NCBI GenBank assembly: GCA_041905595.1 | Contig: JAYRKT010000001.1 | Location: forward strand, 62,001 to 126,000 | Length of the DNA stretch: 64,000 bases | Source of the DNA: Aliitabrizicola sp041905595 | GTDB taxonomy: Bacteria; Pseudomonadota; Alphaproteobacteria; Rhodobacterales; Rhodobacteraceae | Reading direction: 5' to 3' | Shown: piece after piece, positions 27,036-35,483 of the stretch | How positions within the stretch are numbered: position 1 is the first letter of the stretch | How the letters are laid out: each line of letters starts with the position of its first letter | Translations under genes and position numbers: made by a program | Notes under the pieces: generated by a model | What the model was told of the DNA's origin: nothing | Seen by the model: only the letters and a program-made list of their open reading frames with translations | Database searches by the model: none

Positions 27036-28379
27036 ATGACTGAGATGAAAAGCTGGCTTAGAAAGCACCCCGAGGTGCGCACGATCCGCGTGGCTGCGGC
27101 CGACCTGAACGGTCAGGCGCGCGGCAAACGCATTCCGGCGCGGTTCGCCGACAAGGTGGTCGAGGACGGGACGCGCTTCCCCTTCTCGGTGCTGAACCTC
27201 GACATCTGGGGCGAAGACATTGACGACAGCCCGCTCGTTTTCGAGCAGGGCGACGCCGATGGCGTGCTGAAACCGACCGAGCGCGGCTTCATGCCGATGC
27301 CCTGGCTGGAAGCGCCGACCGCGCTTCTGCCGATCTGGATGTTCCGCGAAAACGGCATGCCCTACGAAGGCGACCCGCGCCACGCGCTGCGCGCGGTGAT
27401 CGATCGGTTCAAGGCAATCGGCCTGACCCCGGTCGTCGCGGTGGAGCTTGAATTCTTCCTGATCGACGACAGCGGCAAGACCCTGCAGGTTCCGCCCTCG
27501 CCCCGCTCGGGCAAGCGCCGGAAAGCGGCCGAGACGCTGTCGATCCGGGCGCTGGACGCCTTCGACACCTTCTTTACCGACCTCTATGACGCCTGCGAGG
27601 CGATGGACATTCCGGCTGACACATCGACCTCGGAAACGGGTCTGGGGCAGTTCGAAGTGAACATGATGCATTCCGACGATGCGCTGCGCGCCGCCGACGA
27701 TGCGTGGCTCTTCAAGATGCTGGTGAAGGGCCTCGCCCGCCGCCACGGCTTCGCTGCCAGCTTCATGGCCAAGCCGTATCTCGAGTATTCCGGCTCGGGC
27801 CTGCACACCCACTTCTCGCTGATCGACGGCGAGGGGCGGAACGTGTTCAACGACGGCTCGGCGCAAGGGTCGCATTTCCTGCGCCACGCCGTCGCCGGCT
27901 GCCTCGACGCGATGCATGACTCGGCGCTGATCTTCGCGCCGCATGCGAACAGCTATGACCGCCTGGTGCCGGATGCCCATGCGCCGACGGCCGTTGCCTG
28001 GGGCTACGAGAACCGCACCACTGCGATCCGCATCCCAGCCGGCAAGCCGTCTTCCCGGCGGATCGAGCATCGCGTGGCGGGCGGCGACGTGAACCCCTAC
28101 CTGATGCTGACCGCGATCCTGGGCGCCGCGCTTTCGGGGATCGAAGACCGGATCGAGCCGCCGGCGCCGGTTACCGGCAACGCCTATGCGCTCGACCTAC
28201 CGCAGATTCCGACGACCTGGGAGGATGCGATCTCGTCCTTCGAGAACAGCCGCATCGTGGAACGCTTCCTGCCTCGCGAGCTGATCCGCAACTACGTCCT
28301 GACCAAGCGCCAGGAAATCCACTACATGACCGAGCTGAACCGCGAGGAACAGGTCGAACTGTACCTCGACACGGTCTGA
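27036..28379 (+). CDS. Glutamine-synthetase-family amine ligase (gamma-glutamylpolyamine synthetase-like), copy 1
   Basis: 447 residues from MTEMKSWLRKHPEV; an in-frame ATG at 26985 would add 17 residues and cannot be excluded. The GS beta-grasp start is VRVAAADLNGQARGKRIP, the metal-site region is VAVELEFFLID, the ATP loop region FMAKPYLEYSGSGLHTHFSL, and NRTTAIRIPAGKPSSRRIEHR lies near the C-terminus. The sequence belongs with PuuA-like ligases that join glutamate to putrescine or another amine rather than with nitrogen-assimilating GlnA (no adenylylation-site motif seen). It heads the locus of amidotransferase, second ligase and oxidase. Substrate is inferred. Confidence 0.85.
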   Translation: MTEMKSWLRKHPEVRTIRVAAADLNGQARGKRIPARFADKVVEDGTRFPFSVLNLDIWGEDIDDSPLVFEQGDADGVLKPTERGFMPMPWLEAPTALLPIWMFRENGMPYEGDPRHALRAVIDRFKAIGLTPVVAVELEFFLIDDSGKTLQVPPSPRSGKRRKAAETLSIRALDAFDTFFTDLYDACEAMDIPADTSTSETGLGQFEVNMMHSDDALRAADDAWLFKMLVKGLARRHGFAASFMAKPYLEYSGSGLHTHFSLIDGEGRNVFNDGSAQGSHFLRHAVAGCLDAMHDSALIFAPHANSYDRLVPDAHAPTAVAWGYENRTTAIRIPAGKPSSRRIEHRVAGGDVNPYLMLTAILGAALSGIEDRIEPPAPVTGNAYALDLPQIPTTWEDAISSFENSRIVERFLPRELIRNYVLTKRQEIHYMTELNREEQVELYLDTV

Positions 28380-28385
28380 ACCCAA

Positions 28386-28415
28386 TCCGGCAGCGGGGCT
28401 TGCCTCGCTGCCGGA
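28386..28415 (+). other. Long hairpin between the first ligase and the amidotransferase
   Basis: The 30-bp sequence folds into a near-perfect 14-bp stem (outer arms TCCGGCAGCG and CGCTGCCGGA, one G-T pair) with a two-base turn, beginning seven bases past the stop. No T-tract follows. It probably stabilises the upstream mRNA or partly terminates it, allowing different expression of the downstream genes. Confidence 0.5.
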
Positions 28416-28453
28416 GCGCGCCTAGCTTGTTACCATCGACATTCGGACATCCC

Positions 28454-29161
28454 ATGCTCATCGGCATCCTCCAGACCGGCGAATCCCCAGACGCACTTCG
28501 CGCCGACATGGGCGACTACCCGGATTTCTTCGAGACCCTGCTTGCGGGGCGTGGCCTTACCTTCCGCCGGTGGGCCGTGCTGCGGAACGAATTCCCGAAG
28601 GACGTCAACGAATGCGAAGGCTGGCTTATCACCGGCTCGCGCTTCGGGGCCTATGAGCCGCACCCCTGGATTCCGCCGCTGGAAGACTTCATCCGCAAGG
28701 CCTATGCCGAGCATGTCCCCGTCGTCGGTGTCTGCTTCGGCCACCAGATCATCGCGCAGGCGATGGGAGGCAAGGTCGAGAAGTATCATGGTGGCTGGTC
28801 CGTCGGCCCAACCGAATACGATTTCGGCGACCGCACCTATACGCTGAACGCCTGGCATCAGGATCAGGTCACCGAGAAGCCGGAAAACGCCGAGGTCCTC
28901 GCCTCGACCGATTTCTGCGCAAATGCGGCGCTGCTTTATGACGACCGCATGTTCACCGTCCAGCCCCACCCCGAATTCCGCAAGGAGTTCATGGAGGGGC
29001 TCATCAAGTTCCGGGGACCGGGTCTTGTCCCCGACACGATCCTTGCCGATGCGACCAACCGCATCGACAGGCCACTCGACAGCCCGTCGATGGCCGACCG
29101 GATCGCGCAGTTCTTCTTGACCCACCAAGCAAAACTCGGGGCCGAGAAGCTCCGCGCCTGA
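28454..29161 (+). CDS. Class I glutamine amidotransferase-like hydrolase
   Basis: 235 residues. Catalytic triad of the class I (GATase1) fold is present: nucleophile Cys94 in GVCFGHQII and the His/Glu pair in VQPHPEF. The layout resembles stand-alone GMP-synthase-like amidotransferases rather than the peptidase C26 PuuD of E. coli. Between two gamma-glutamyl ligase genes, a role in removing the gamma-glutamyl group, or in hydrolysing glutamine, is plausible but inferred. The start MLIGILQTGES is chosen over an in-frame ATG 18 codons earlier that precedes the fold. Confidence 0.85.
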   Translation: MLIGILQTGESPDALRADMGDYPDFFETLLAGRGLTFRRWAVLRNEFPKDVNECEGWLITGSRFGAYEPHPWIPPLEDFIRKAYAEHVPVVGVCFGHQIIAQAMGGKVEKYHGGWSVGPTEYDFGDRTYTLNAWHQDQVTEKPENAEVLASTDFCANAALLYDDRMFTVQPHPEFRKEFMEGLIKFRGPGLVPDTILADATNRIDRPLDSPSMADRIAQFFLTHQAKLGAEKLRA

Positions 29162-29201
29162 TCTTCGGCCGCGGGGGCCACCCCCCAAGAATGTGTGACT
29201 T

Positions 29202-30557
29202 ATGTCCAAATGGACTGAACAGCTGCCAGAGGCGGCGCGAGACTACATTGGAAATCGGCGCGTTGATGAGGTGGAATGCGTGATCGGCGACATTGCCGGG
29301 GTCGCGCGCGGGAAGGCCATGCCCGCCGCGAAGTTCGCCAAGCAGACCAACTATTTCCTGCCGAACTCGATCTTCCTGCAGACCATTACCGGGGAATGGG
29401 CGGACAACCCGTTTGACGCCTTCACCGAACCCGACATGATCCTCGAGCCCGACTGGTCCACCGCGACTGCCGCCCCCTGGACAGCGGATGTCACGCTGCA
29501 GGTCATCCACGATGCCAAGGACCAGGAGGGCAACTATGTTCCCTTCGCGCCGCGGAACGTGCTGCGCCGGATCGTGCAGCTCTACGAGGAACAGGGTTGG
29601 CGGCCGGTCGTCGCGCCTGAGATGGAATTCTTCCTGACCGCCCGCAACATCGACCCGAACCAGCCGGTAATACCGCCGATGGGCCGTTCAGGCCGCCGCG
29701 CGGCGGGCAAGCAGGCCTATTCGCTGTCGGCGATCGACGAATACGGCAAGGTCATCGACGACATCTACGACTTCGCCGAGGCGCAGGGGCTGGAAATCGA
29801 CGGCATCCTGCAGGAGGGCGGCGCGGGCCAGATCGAGCTGAACCTCGCGCATGGCGACCCTGTGCGGCTGGCCGACGACGTGTTCTTCTTCAAGCGCCTG
29901 ATCCGCGAGGCGGCGCTGCGCCATGACTGCTTCGCAACCTTCATGGCCAAGCCGATTGCCGGCGAGCCTGGCAGCGCAATGCACATCCATACCTCGGTCG
30001 TGGACATCAAGACCGGCAAGAACATCTTCGCCGGGCCAAAAGGGGTGGAGACCGATGCGTTCCGCTACTTCATCGGCGGCTTGCAGAACCATCTCGGCGC
30101 CGGTGTGGCCCTGTTCGCTCCTTACGTGAACAGCTATCGCCGCTACGTTCCGGACTTTGCCGCGCCGATCAACCTGGAATGGGGTCGTGACAACCGTACG
30201 ACCGGACTTCGCGTGCCGATCTCGGGCGCATCGGCGCGGCGCGTCGAAAACCGGCTGCCGGGGATGGACTGCAACCCCTATCTCGGCATCGCGGCGACGC
30301 TGGCCTGCGGCTATCTCGGCCTGGTGAACAAGGTCGAGTGCCGGCCAGAGTTTGAAGGCAACGCCTATATCGACAACGACGAGATCCCGACCACGCTTGG
30401 CGATGCGCTCGACCTTCTGGACGAGGACGAGGCGCTGAAAGAGGTGATGGGGCGCGAGTTCGTCGCGGTCTATGACTCGGTGAAGCGGAACGAATACAAG
30501 GAGTTCCTGCAGGTCATCAGCCCTTGGGAGCGTGAACACCTTCTGACGAACGTGTGA
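29202..30557 (+). CDS. Glutamine-synthetase-family amine ligase, copy 2
   Basis: 451 residues. GS-fold motifs: DIAGVARGKAMPAAKF near residue 35, PEMEFFLTARN, the ATP/glutamate region FMAKPIAGEPGSAMHIHTSV and GRDNRTTGLRVPISGASARRVENR. It differs throughout from copy 1 (for example GEPGSAMH for YSGSGLH), so the two probably ligate different amines or act at different steps. It follows the amidotransferase by 40 bp and the oxidase gene starts four bases after its stop, so they are cotranscribed. Confidence 0.85.
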   Translation: MSKWTEQLPEAARDYIGNRRVDEVECVIGDIAGVARGKAMPAAKFAKQTNYFLPNSIFLQTITGEWADNPFDAFTEPDMILEPDWSTATAAPWTADVTLQVIHDAKDQEGNYVPFAPRNVLRRIVQLYEEQGWRPVVAPEMEFFLTARNIDPNQPVIPPMGRSGRRAAGKQAYSLSAIDEYGKVIDDIYDFAEAQGLEIDGILQEGGAGQIELNLAHGDPVRLADDVFFFKRLIREAALRHDCFATFMAKPIAGEPGSAMHIHTSVVDIKTGKNIFAGPKGVETDAFRYFIGGLQNHLGAGVALFAPYVNSYRRYVPDFAAPINLEWGRDNRTTGLRVPISGASARRVENRLPGMDCNPYLGIAATLACGYLGLVNKVECRPEFEGNAYIDNDEIPTTLGDALDLLDEDEALKEVMGREFVAVYDSVKRNEYKEFLQVISPWEREHLLTNV

Positions 30558-30561
30558 CGCC

Positions 30562-31863
30562 ATGAACCTGCTTTTTGCGAATGACAAGGCGGGGGAATAC
30601 CCCCCGTCCTACTACGCCGCCACGGCGGCGCCGCTTGACCGCTTCCCGGAACTCAAGGGCGAGGTGCGCGCAGACGTCTGCGTCGTCGGCGCGGGCTATA
30701 CCGGACTTTCGGCCGCCCTGCACTTGGCCCAACGCGGCCGCAAGGTCGTGCTGGTCGAAGCCCACCGGGTCGGCTTCGGCGCCTCGGGGCGCAACGGCGG
30801 GCAGGTCGGCTCCGGCCAGCGGCTGGAACAGGACGAGCTGGAAAAGATGGTCGGCCGCGAACAGGCGCGGCGGCTCTGGAACTTCAGCGAAGAGGCGAAG
30901 GACCTCGTCCGGTCGCTGATCCTCAACCACGCCATGCCGGTGACCTTCTATCCCGGGGTCGCCCATGCCTGCTGGACCGAAGCCGAGGTCAGGCATTCCC
31001 GGCAGATGGCCGAGAAACTGGCGCGAGACTACGGCTATACGCAGATCGAGACGCTGGATCAGCCCGGTATCCGCCGTCTGATCGGCTCTCCCGTCTACAA
31101 GGGTGGGGACGTGGACCGGGGCGCGGGCCATGTTCATCCGCTGAACTACGCCATCGGTCTCGCAATGGCAGCGGTCAAGGCCGGCGTCATCATCCACGAG
31201 AAGACGCTCGTCCATGCCGTCGAAGGCGGGGCGAAGCCGGTGGTGCGGGCACAGCATGGCCGTGTGCTGGCCGATCAGGTCATCCTTGCCGGCAATGGCT
31301 ATCTCGGCGGCCTGGAGCCGAAGGTCGCCGCGCGGGTCATGCCGATCAACAACTTCATCATCGCGACCGAGCCTCTGGGCGATCGTGCAAAGGAGGTCCT
31401 GTCAGAACCGGTCGCGGTCGCTGACACCAAGTTCGTGGTCAACTACTGGCGCCTGAGCGAGGACAACCGCCTGCTGTTCGGCGGCGGCGAAAGCTATGGC
31501 TACCGTTTCCCGGATCTGGTCAAGACCGTGACGAGGCCGATGCTCGAGGTCTATCCGCAACTCGCCGACGCCCGCATCGATTACGCTTGGGGCGGGACGC
31601 TCGCAATCACCATGAACCGGATGCCCTGCTTCATCCGGCCGCAGCAGAATGTCCTGTCGGCATCGGGCTATTCCGGCCACGGCGTGGCAATGGCGACGCT
31701 GGCGGGCAAGATGCTGGCCGAAGCGGCCAGCGGAGAGAGCGAGCGTTTCGACGTGATGGCAAGCCTGCCGCAGCCGCGCTTCCCCGGCGGGGCGGCGCTG
31801 CGCTGGCCGATGCTGGTCGCGGCCATGACCTGGTATTCGATGCGGGACCGCTTGGGCCTTTGA
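30562..31863 (+). CDS. FAD-dependent amine oxidoreductase, PuuB-like (gamma-glutamylputrescine oxidase type)
   Basis: 433 residues of the D-amino-acid-oxidase-type fold. The FAD dinucleotide motif is DVCVVGAGYTGLSAALHLAQRG (about residues 37-58) and FGASGRNGGQVGSG follows; the C-terminal FAD segment is ASGYSGHGVAMATLAGK. In the Puu pathway the matching enzyme oxidises gamma-glutamylputrescine to the aldehyde with O2. Here it follows two ligases, which supports an equivalent job. It ends at a strong terminator. Confidence 0.85.
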   Translation: MNLLFANDKAGEYPPSYYAATAAPLDRFPELKGEVRADVCVVGAGYTGLSAALHLAQRGRKVVLVEAHRVGFGASGRNGGQVGSGQRLEQDELEKMVGREQARRLWNFSEEAKDLVRSLILNHAMPVTFYPGVAHACWTEAEVRHSRQMAEKLARDYGYTQIETLDQPGIRRLIGSPVYKGGDVDRGAGHVHPLNYAIGLAMAAVKAGVIIHEKTLVHAVEGGAKPVVRAQHGRVLADQVILAGNGYLGGLEPKVAARVMPINNFIIATEPLGDRAKEVLSEPVAVADTKFVVNYWRLSEDNRLLFGGGESYGYRFPDLVKTVTRPMLEVYPQLADARIDYAWGGTLAITMNRMPCFIRPQQNVLSASGYSGHGVAMATLAGKMLAEAASGESERFDVMASLPQPRFPGGAALRWPMLVAAMTWYSMRDRLGL

Positions 31864-31875
31864 AACGGCCGGATC

Positions 31876-31908
31876 TGCGCCCTGACGCGGCGTCAGGGCG
31901 CAGGTTTT
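31876..31908 (+). terminator. Terminator after the PuuB-like gene
   Basis: A perfect 11-bp stem (TGCGCCCTGAC / GTCAGGGCGCA) with a five-base loop is followed by GGTTTT. It closes the ligase-oxidase run and separates it from the DegT-type gene. Confidence 0.75.
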
Positions 31909-31924
31909 GGCGCAGGACGACAAG

Positions 31925-31948
31925 TTGCCCCTCGCCAAACGGGGGCAA
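31925..31948 (+). promoter_or_regulatory. Inverted repeat upstream of the DegT-type aminotransferase gene
   Basis: Arms TTGCCCC and GGGGCAA are perfect, with a ten-base spacer, 47 bases before the aminotransferase start. It could be an operator (LysR-type sites are often of this spacing) or part of the promoter. Confidence 0.4.
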
Positions 31949-31995
31949 TCCGCTTACAGCTTTCCGAAACAAGACTTTCAGGAAAGTTGTCGAAC

Positions 31996-33186
31996 ATGGC
32001 CGCAGACGGACCGATCAGCCCGCCTAACGTCTACGACGCCGAACCGATCCCCGAGGCCGCGCGGGCCGAGATTGACCGTTTGCTCGCCTCGGGCGACCTG
32101 TTCCGCTACACGGCGCCCGAAGGTGCGCCCGTTGCCCTGCTCGAAGCCGAGTTCGCGGCCCTTCTTGGCAGTCGCTATGCGCTGGCCGTCGCCTCCTGTT
32201 CGGCGGCGCTGTTTCTGTCGCTCAAGGCGCTGGATCTGCCGCGCGGCGCCCGTGTGGCAATCCCGGCTTTCACCTTCGCTGCCGTCCCCTCGGCCATCGT
32301 CCATGCCGATTGCGTGCCAGTCCTGATCGAGGTTGGCGCGAATTATCGGGTCGACATCGCCGATCTGAAGGCGAAGATCGCCGAAGGGCTGGACGCGATC
32401 CTCATCAGCCATATGCGCGGCCATACCTCGGACATGGACGCGATCATGGAGCTGGCGGATGCCGCCGCGATCCCGGTGATCGAGGATGCCGCCCATTCGC
32501 TTGGCACCACCTGGGCGGGGCGGAATATCGGCACCATTGGCAAGGTCGGCTGTTTCAGCTTCCAGTCTTACAAGCTTATCAACGCCGGCGAAGGCGGGAT
32601 CATGGTGACAGATGATCCGGAAGTTGCGGCGCGGGCCATCATAATGTCGGGCGCCTACGAGCAGAACTGGAAGAAGCATCCGGGCCTGCAGAACAGCTTT
32701 GGCCACTGGCAGAACAAGCTGCCGCTTTACAATACTCGAATGCAGAACCTCTCCGCCGCAGTGATCCGGCCGCAGATCCCCGAACTGGCACGCCGCGTGT
32801 CGGACGGGCGGGCCAACCACGATTACGTCGCAGACCTTCTGAACACTTCGCCATGGCTTGAGGTGCCGCTTGCCTTGCCGAAGGAAGTGCGCGCCCCGGA
32901 TTCGATCCAGTTCAACCTCGTCGGCTTCGACAGTGATGCCGAGGCGCTGGCTTTTCAGGACGCCTGCAAACGCCGCGGTGTCGGCGTACAGGTCTTCGGG
33001 TTGAGCGAGGGCAATGCCCGCGCCTTCTGGAACTGGCAGTTCCTGGGCGACCTGCCTGAACTGCCGCAGACGCGCGCGATGCTGATGCGGGCCTGCGACA
33101 TGCGCCTGCCGGCGCGGCTGACCAAGCCCGACCTCGACTTCATCGCCGAGGCAATCCTTGGCGCGGCGGCCGAGGTGAAGGGCTAA
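31996..33186 (+). CDS. DegT/DnrJ/EryC1/StrS-family PLP aminotransferase
   Basis: 396 residues. The PLP-binding lysine is Lys193 in SFQSYKLINAGEGG, with the aspartate in VIEDAAHSLGTTW and the substrate loop YALAVASCSAALFLSLKAL. DegT aminotransferases usually make amino sugars; I see no sugar-nucleotide genes here. Placed at the end of an amine locus and ending against a LysR gene, it more likely handles an aldehyde or amine from the same pathway. The ATG is chosen because AGGAAAG lies nine bases upstream; an in-frame TTG three codons earlier would have no spacing. Confidence 0.82.
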   Translation: MAADGPISPPNVYDAEPIPEAARAEIDRLLASGDLFRYTAPEGAPVALLEAEFAALLGSRYALAVASCSAALFLSLKALDLPRGARVAIPAFTFAAVPSAIVHADCVPVLIEVGANYRVDIADLKAKIAEGLDAILISHMRGHTSDMDAIMELADAAAIPVIEDAAHSLGTTWAGRNIGTIGKVGCFSFQSYKLINAGEGGIMVTDDPEVAARAIIMSGAYEQNWKKHPGLQNSFGHWQNKLPLYNTRMQNLSAAVIRPQIPELARRVSDGRANHDYVADLLNTSPWLEVPLALPKEVRAPDSIQFNLVGFDSDAEALAFQDACKRRGVGVQVFGLSEGNARAFWNWQFLGDLPELPQTRAMLMRACDMRLPARLTKPDLDFIAEAILGAAAEVKG

Positions 33187-34157
33187 AGCACCCGCAATTC
33201 CCGCTTCAACCAAGGCAGATCGGCAAGGGCCGGTTCGACGACGCGGGTCTGCAGGACCGGGCGAAGCAGCCCGGCCATGCGGGCTGGCATATCATGCAGC
33301 ACTCCGGCCCGGGCCGAGAGCGAGATCGTCCGCGCGAAGGGCTCAAAAGGCAGGGGCAGCACGTCGACCCTGCTGCGGAACGGTGCAGCGTGCTGGACGC
33401 CCAGCGGGGTCAGGATTGTCCAGCCGGCTCCTTCAGAGACCATCGCCAGAATGGCGTGATAACTGTCGAGCTCGAAGCGACGCGACAGGCGCAGGTTCTG
33501 GCGCGCCAGATGGGCCGCGATCTGCCGGCCCATGTGATGGCGCGCGGTGTACTGGATCAGCGGCAAGTCAAGGAGCTGCATCGCCCCGTCCCTTCCCGAC
33601 TTCACCGCCCCTTTCGGGGCAACGGCGACGAAGGGTTCGGTAAGCAGCGGGTGAACCTCCATCCAGCTCCCGCCGTCAAAGCCCGAACCAAGATCGGCGG
33701 CGACCACAACATCGAGCGCCCGCTGATCCAGTTGATCGAGCAGCCGATGGCTCGCACCGGTTTCCAACAGGAAATGGCAGCCACGAAGATCTTCAGCCAG
33801 GAGCGACAGAAGATGCGGCGTGACCGTGCCGTCGAAGTCCTCGATCATCCCCAGCCGCAGGGTGGTCAGCGCCGACATGTCGGCCATCGCAAGCTCGGCC
33901 CGCGCCTCGGCAGCCGCGTTGACGATGGTCTGGGCATGGCGGCGGAACATGCCCCCCGCCGGCGTCGTCCGCATCGGGCGCGCGGTCCGGTCCAGAAGCG
34001 AGACGCCCAAGGCGGCCTCCAGCCCGGAAAGTTGCTGGCTGACGGCCGAGGGGCTGGCCCCGAGGCGTCGTGCCGCAGCGGTGATCGATCCTTCTTCCGC
34101 AGTCGCGAGGAAGATTTCGATCCCCCAAAGCGTTACGCGGCCTTGCGATTCCGGCAT
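33183..34157 (-). CDS. LysR-family transcriptional regulator
   Basis: 324 residues. The N-terminal winged helix-turn-helix reads LWGIEIFLATAEEGSITAAARRLGASPSAVSQQLSGLEAALG, followed by LLDRTARPMRTTPAG and a two-lobed effector domain. It converges on the DegT-type gene with a 4-bp overlap, so it probably controls that gene or the amine locus. Effector unknown. Confidence 0.92.
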   Translation of the reverse strand: MPESQGRVTLWGIEIFLATAEEGSITAAARRLGASPSAVSQQLSGLEAALGVSLLDRTARPMRTTPAGGMFRRHAQTIVNAAAEARAELAMADMSALTTLRLGMIEDFDGTVTPHLLSLLAEDLRGCHFLLETGASHRLLDQLDQRALDVVVAADLGSGFDGGSWMEVHPLLTEPFVAVAPKGAVKSGRDGAMQLLDLPLIQYTARHHMGRQIAAHLARQNLRLSRRFELDSYHAILAMVSEGAGWTILTPLGVQHAAPFRSRVDVLPLPFEPFARTISLSARAGVLHDMPARMAGLLRPVLQTRVVEPALADLPWLKRELRVL

Positions 34158-34178
34158 GGCCGCATCCGCCCCGGCAGA

Positions 34179-34748
34179 TCAGAGTTTCGACAGTTTCTTC
34201 TGCAAGTCGGCGAGCTGCTTCTTGATCTGGGCCAGTTCGTCGGTGCCCGGAGCCTCGCCGCCTTCTTCGTCCCGCGCGGGACCCGATCCACCCCAGCCGG
34301 GCATTGATGGCATGCCGGACATCAGCGTCTTCATGAAGGCTTCCTGCTGCTTCACCAGATCCTCGAAGCCCGGAACGCCCGCCATCGGGTTCGGCAGGGT
34401 CGAGAGGTTCTCGAGCATCTTTGCCTGGCCGTTGCGGAACATATCGAATGACATTGCCAGGAATTGCGGCACCACGCTTTGCACTTCCGTGGTGTAGCTG
34501 CGAACCAGATCCGTCAGCACGTTGATCGGCAGGACGTTCTCGCCCTTGCTTTCGTGCTCGGCCACGATCTGCAGCAGGTATTGCCGCGTAAGGTCGTCGC
34601 CGGATTTCAGATCGACGATCTGCACCTCACGGCCGGCCCGAATGAAGCCGGCTATGTCCTCGAGCGTCACATAATCGCTCGTCTCGGTATTGTAGAGACG
34701 ACGGCTGGCATAACGCTTGATAAGCAGTGGCTTTTCCGCTTCGGACAT
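34179..34748 (-). CDS. phaR: Polyhydroxyalkanoate synthesis repressor PhaR
   Basis: 189 residues. The DNA-binding N-terminus is IKRYASRRLYNTETSDYVTLEDIAGFIRAGREV, followed by the PHB-accumulation domain (DLTRQYLLQIVAEHESKGE) and a Gly/Met-rich then coiled-coil tail. PhaR binds both DNA and nascent granules and represses phasin and its own gene until polymer appears. The ATG at MSEAEK is set by GGGAGG six bases upstream; an earlier in-frame ATG is not preceded by one. PhaR-like boxes lie in front of it. Confidence 0.95.
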   Translation of the reverse strand: MSEAEKPLLIKRYASRRLYNTETSDYVTLEDIAGFIRAGREVQIVDLKSGDDLTRQYLLQIVAEHESKGENVLPINVLTDLVRSYTTEVQSVVPQFLAMSFDMFRNGQAKMLENLSTLPNPMAGVPGFEDLVKQQEAFMKTLMSGMPSMPGWGGSGPARDEEGGEAPGTDELAQIKKQLADLQKKLSKL

Positions 34749-34769
34749 CGTCCGCCTCCCCGATTTTTT

Positions 34770-34800
34770 CTGCATTGCATCGAAGCTTAGGGCAGCGCAG
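34770..34800 (-). promoter_or_regulatory. Degenerate PhaR-type sites upstream of phaR
   Basis: Two near matches to the PhaR site CTGC-N3-GCAG are seen: CTGCATTGCAT (34770-34780, 7 of 8 fixed bases) and GGGCAGCGCAG (34790-34800, 6 of 8). They suggest autorepression of phaR. Strength is clearly lower than the paired sites at phaP. Confidence 0.45.
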
Positions 34801-34801
34801 C

Positions 34802-34838
34802 AAAAAAAGAAAGGGCGGGCTTCCTGAGAAGCCCGCCC
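34802..34838 (-). terminator. Strong rho-independent terminator after phaP
   Basis: On the minus strand an 11-bp GC stem (GGGCGGGCTTC / GAAGCCCGCCC) with a four-base loop is followed by an eleven-base T-rich tract. It ends phaP transcription before phaR, so the abundant phasin mRNA is kept apart from the regulator. Confidence 0.9.
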
Positions 34839-34891
34839 AGTGGCGCGTCAACCCGACAGGGAGGAGATGGGGAATGACGCTGCCTTCTAGA

Positions 34892-35341
34892 TCACTTCGC
34901 GGCAGCGGCGACTTTTTTCGCAGCGGTCGTCACGTCGGCGGTGGCTTTCTTCACCGCGGCAGTGGCGTCTTCCTGCAGGTCTTTGCCGGCAGCGAGCAGC
35001 AGCTCGACGGTTTCCATCTGAACTTTCTTCGCGACTTCGGCGAAGGCGGCCAGGTGCTCGGCAGCCGATTCAGCAGCCGACGAAGCGAAGTCGCTGGCGG
35101 CTTTGGTGTATTCGGTCGGCTCGGTCTTGGCTTTCGACACGGCGCCCAGCTTGGCAATGGTGTCTTTCGCCCACTTGGACGAGATCTCGGTCGATTTCTC
35201 GGCAGCTTCGAGAGCCACTTTCGAGAACTTCTCGGCCAGGGCGGCCTGGGTCTTGAAGGCGTCCTGGAACGCTTTGGCGTCAACCGGCAGCGAGCCGAAC
35301 GCATCTTGGAAAACTTTGGTGAAGTCCGGGGTCTTGGTCAT
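34892..35341 (-). CDS. phaP: Phasin PhaP (PHB granule-associated protein)
   Basis: 149 residues, largely amphipathic helix, rich in Ala/Lys/Glu (for example FKTQAALAEKFSKVALEAAEKS, ESAAEHLAAFAEVAKKVQ). The sequence is a phasin 2-type protein that coats PHB granules and limits their number and size. AGGAG lies nine bases before the ATG. Its promoter and two PhaR sites lie just upstream, so it should be induced when PhaR is titrated by granules. Confidence 0.92.
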   Translation of the reverse strand: MTKTPDFTKVFQDAFGSLPVDAKAFQDAFKTQAALAEKFSKVALEAAEKSTEISSKWAKDTIAKLGAVSKAKTEPTEYTKAASDFASSAAESAAEHLAAFAEVAKKVQMETVELLLAAGKDLQEDATAAVKKATADVTTAAKKVAAAAK

Positions 35342-35388
35342 TTCGATTTGCTCCTGGTTTCTGGCGCTTCCGGCATCCTGATAACGAA

Positions 35389-35417
35389 CATATAGATGCT
35401 GCGCTGCAGCAAATCAA
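35389..35417 (-). promoter_or_regulatory. Promoter of phaP
   Basis: A -35 box TTGATT (35412-35417) and a -10 box TATATG (35389-35394) are separated by 17 bp, with start about 40 bases before the phaP ATG. Fifteen of the 17 spacer bases are the proximal PhaR site. Confidence 0.65.
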
Positions 35418-35439
35418 GAGGAAATGCTGCAGCGCAGCA
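35397..35439. promoter_or_regulatory. Paired PhaR binding sites at phaP, exact inverted copies
   Basis: TGCTGCGCTGCAGCA at 35397-35411 and its exact reverse complement at 35425-35439 are each centred on the known PhaR consensus CTGC-N3-GCAG (35399-35409 and 35427-35437). The copies are 13 bases apart. The first sits between the -35 and -10 boxes of phaP; the second lies just upstream of the -35 box. They also lie 45 bases past the phaC stop. PhaR is encoded next door. Confidence 0.8.
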
Positions 35440-35483
35440 AAAATCTTGTCAGCCAACCGACAAACAAGAAAAAACCTTCGGGA

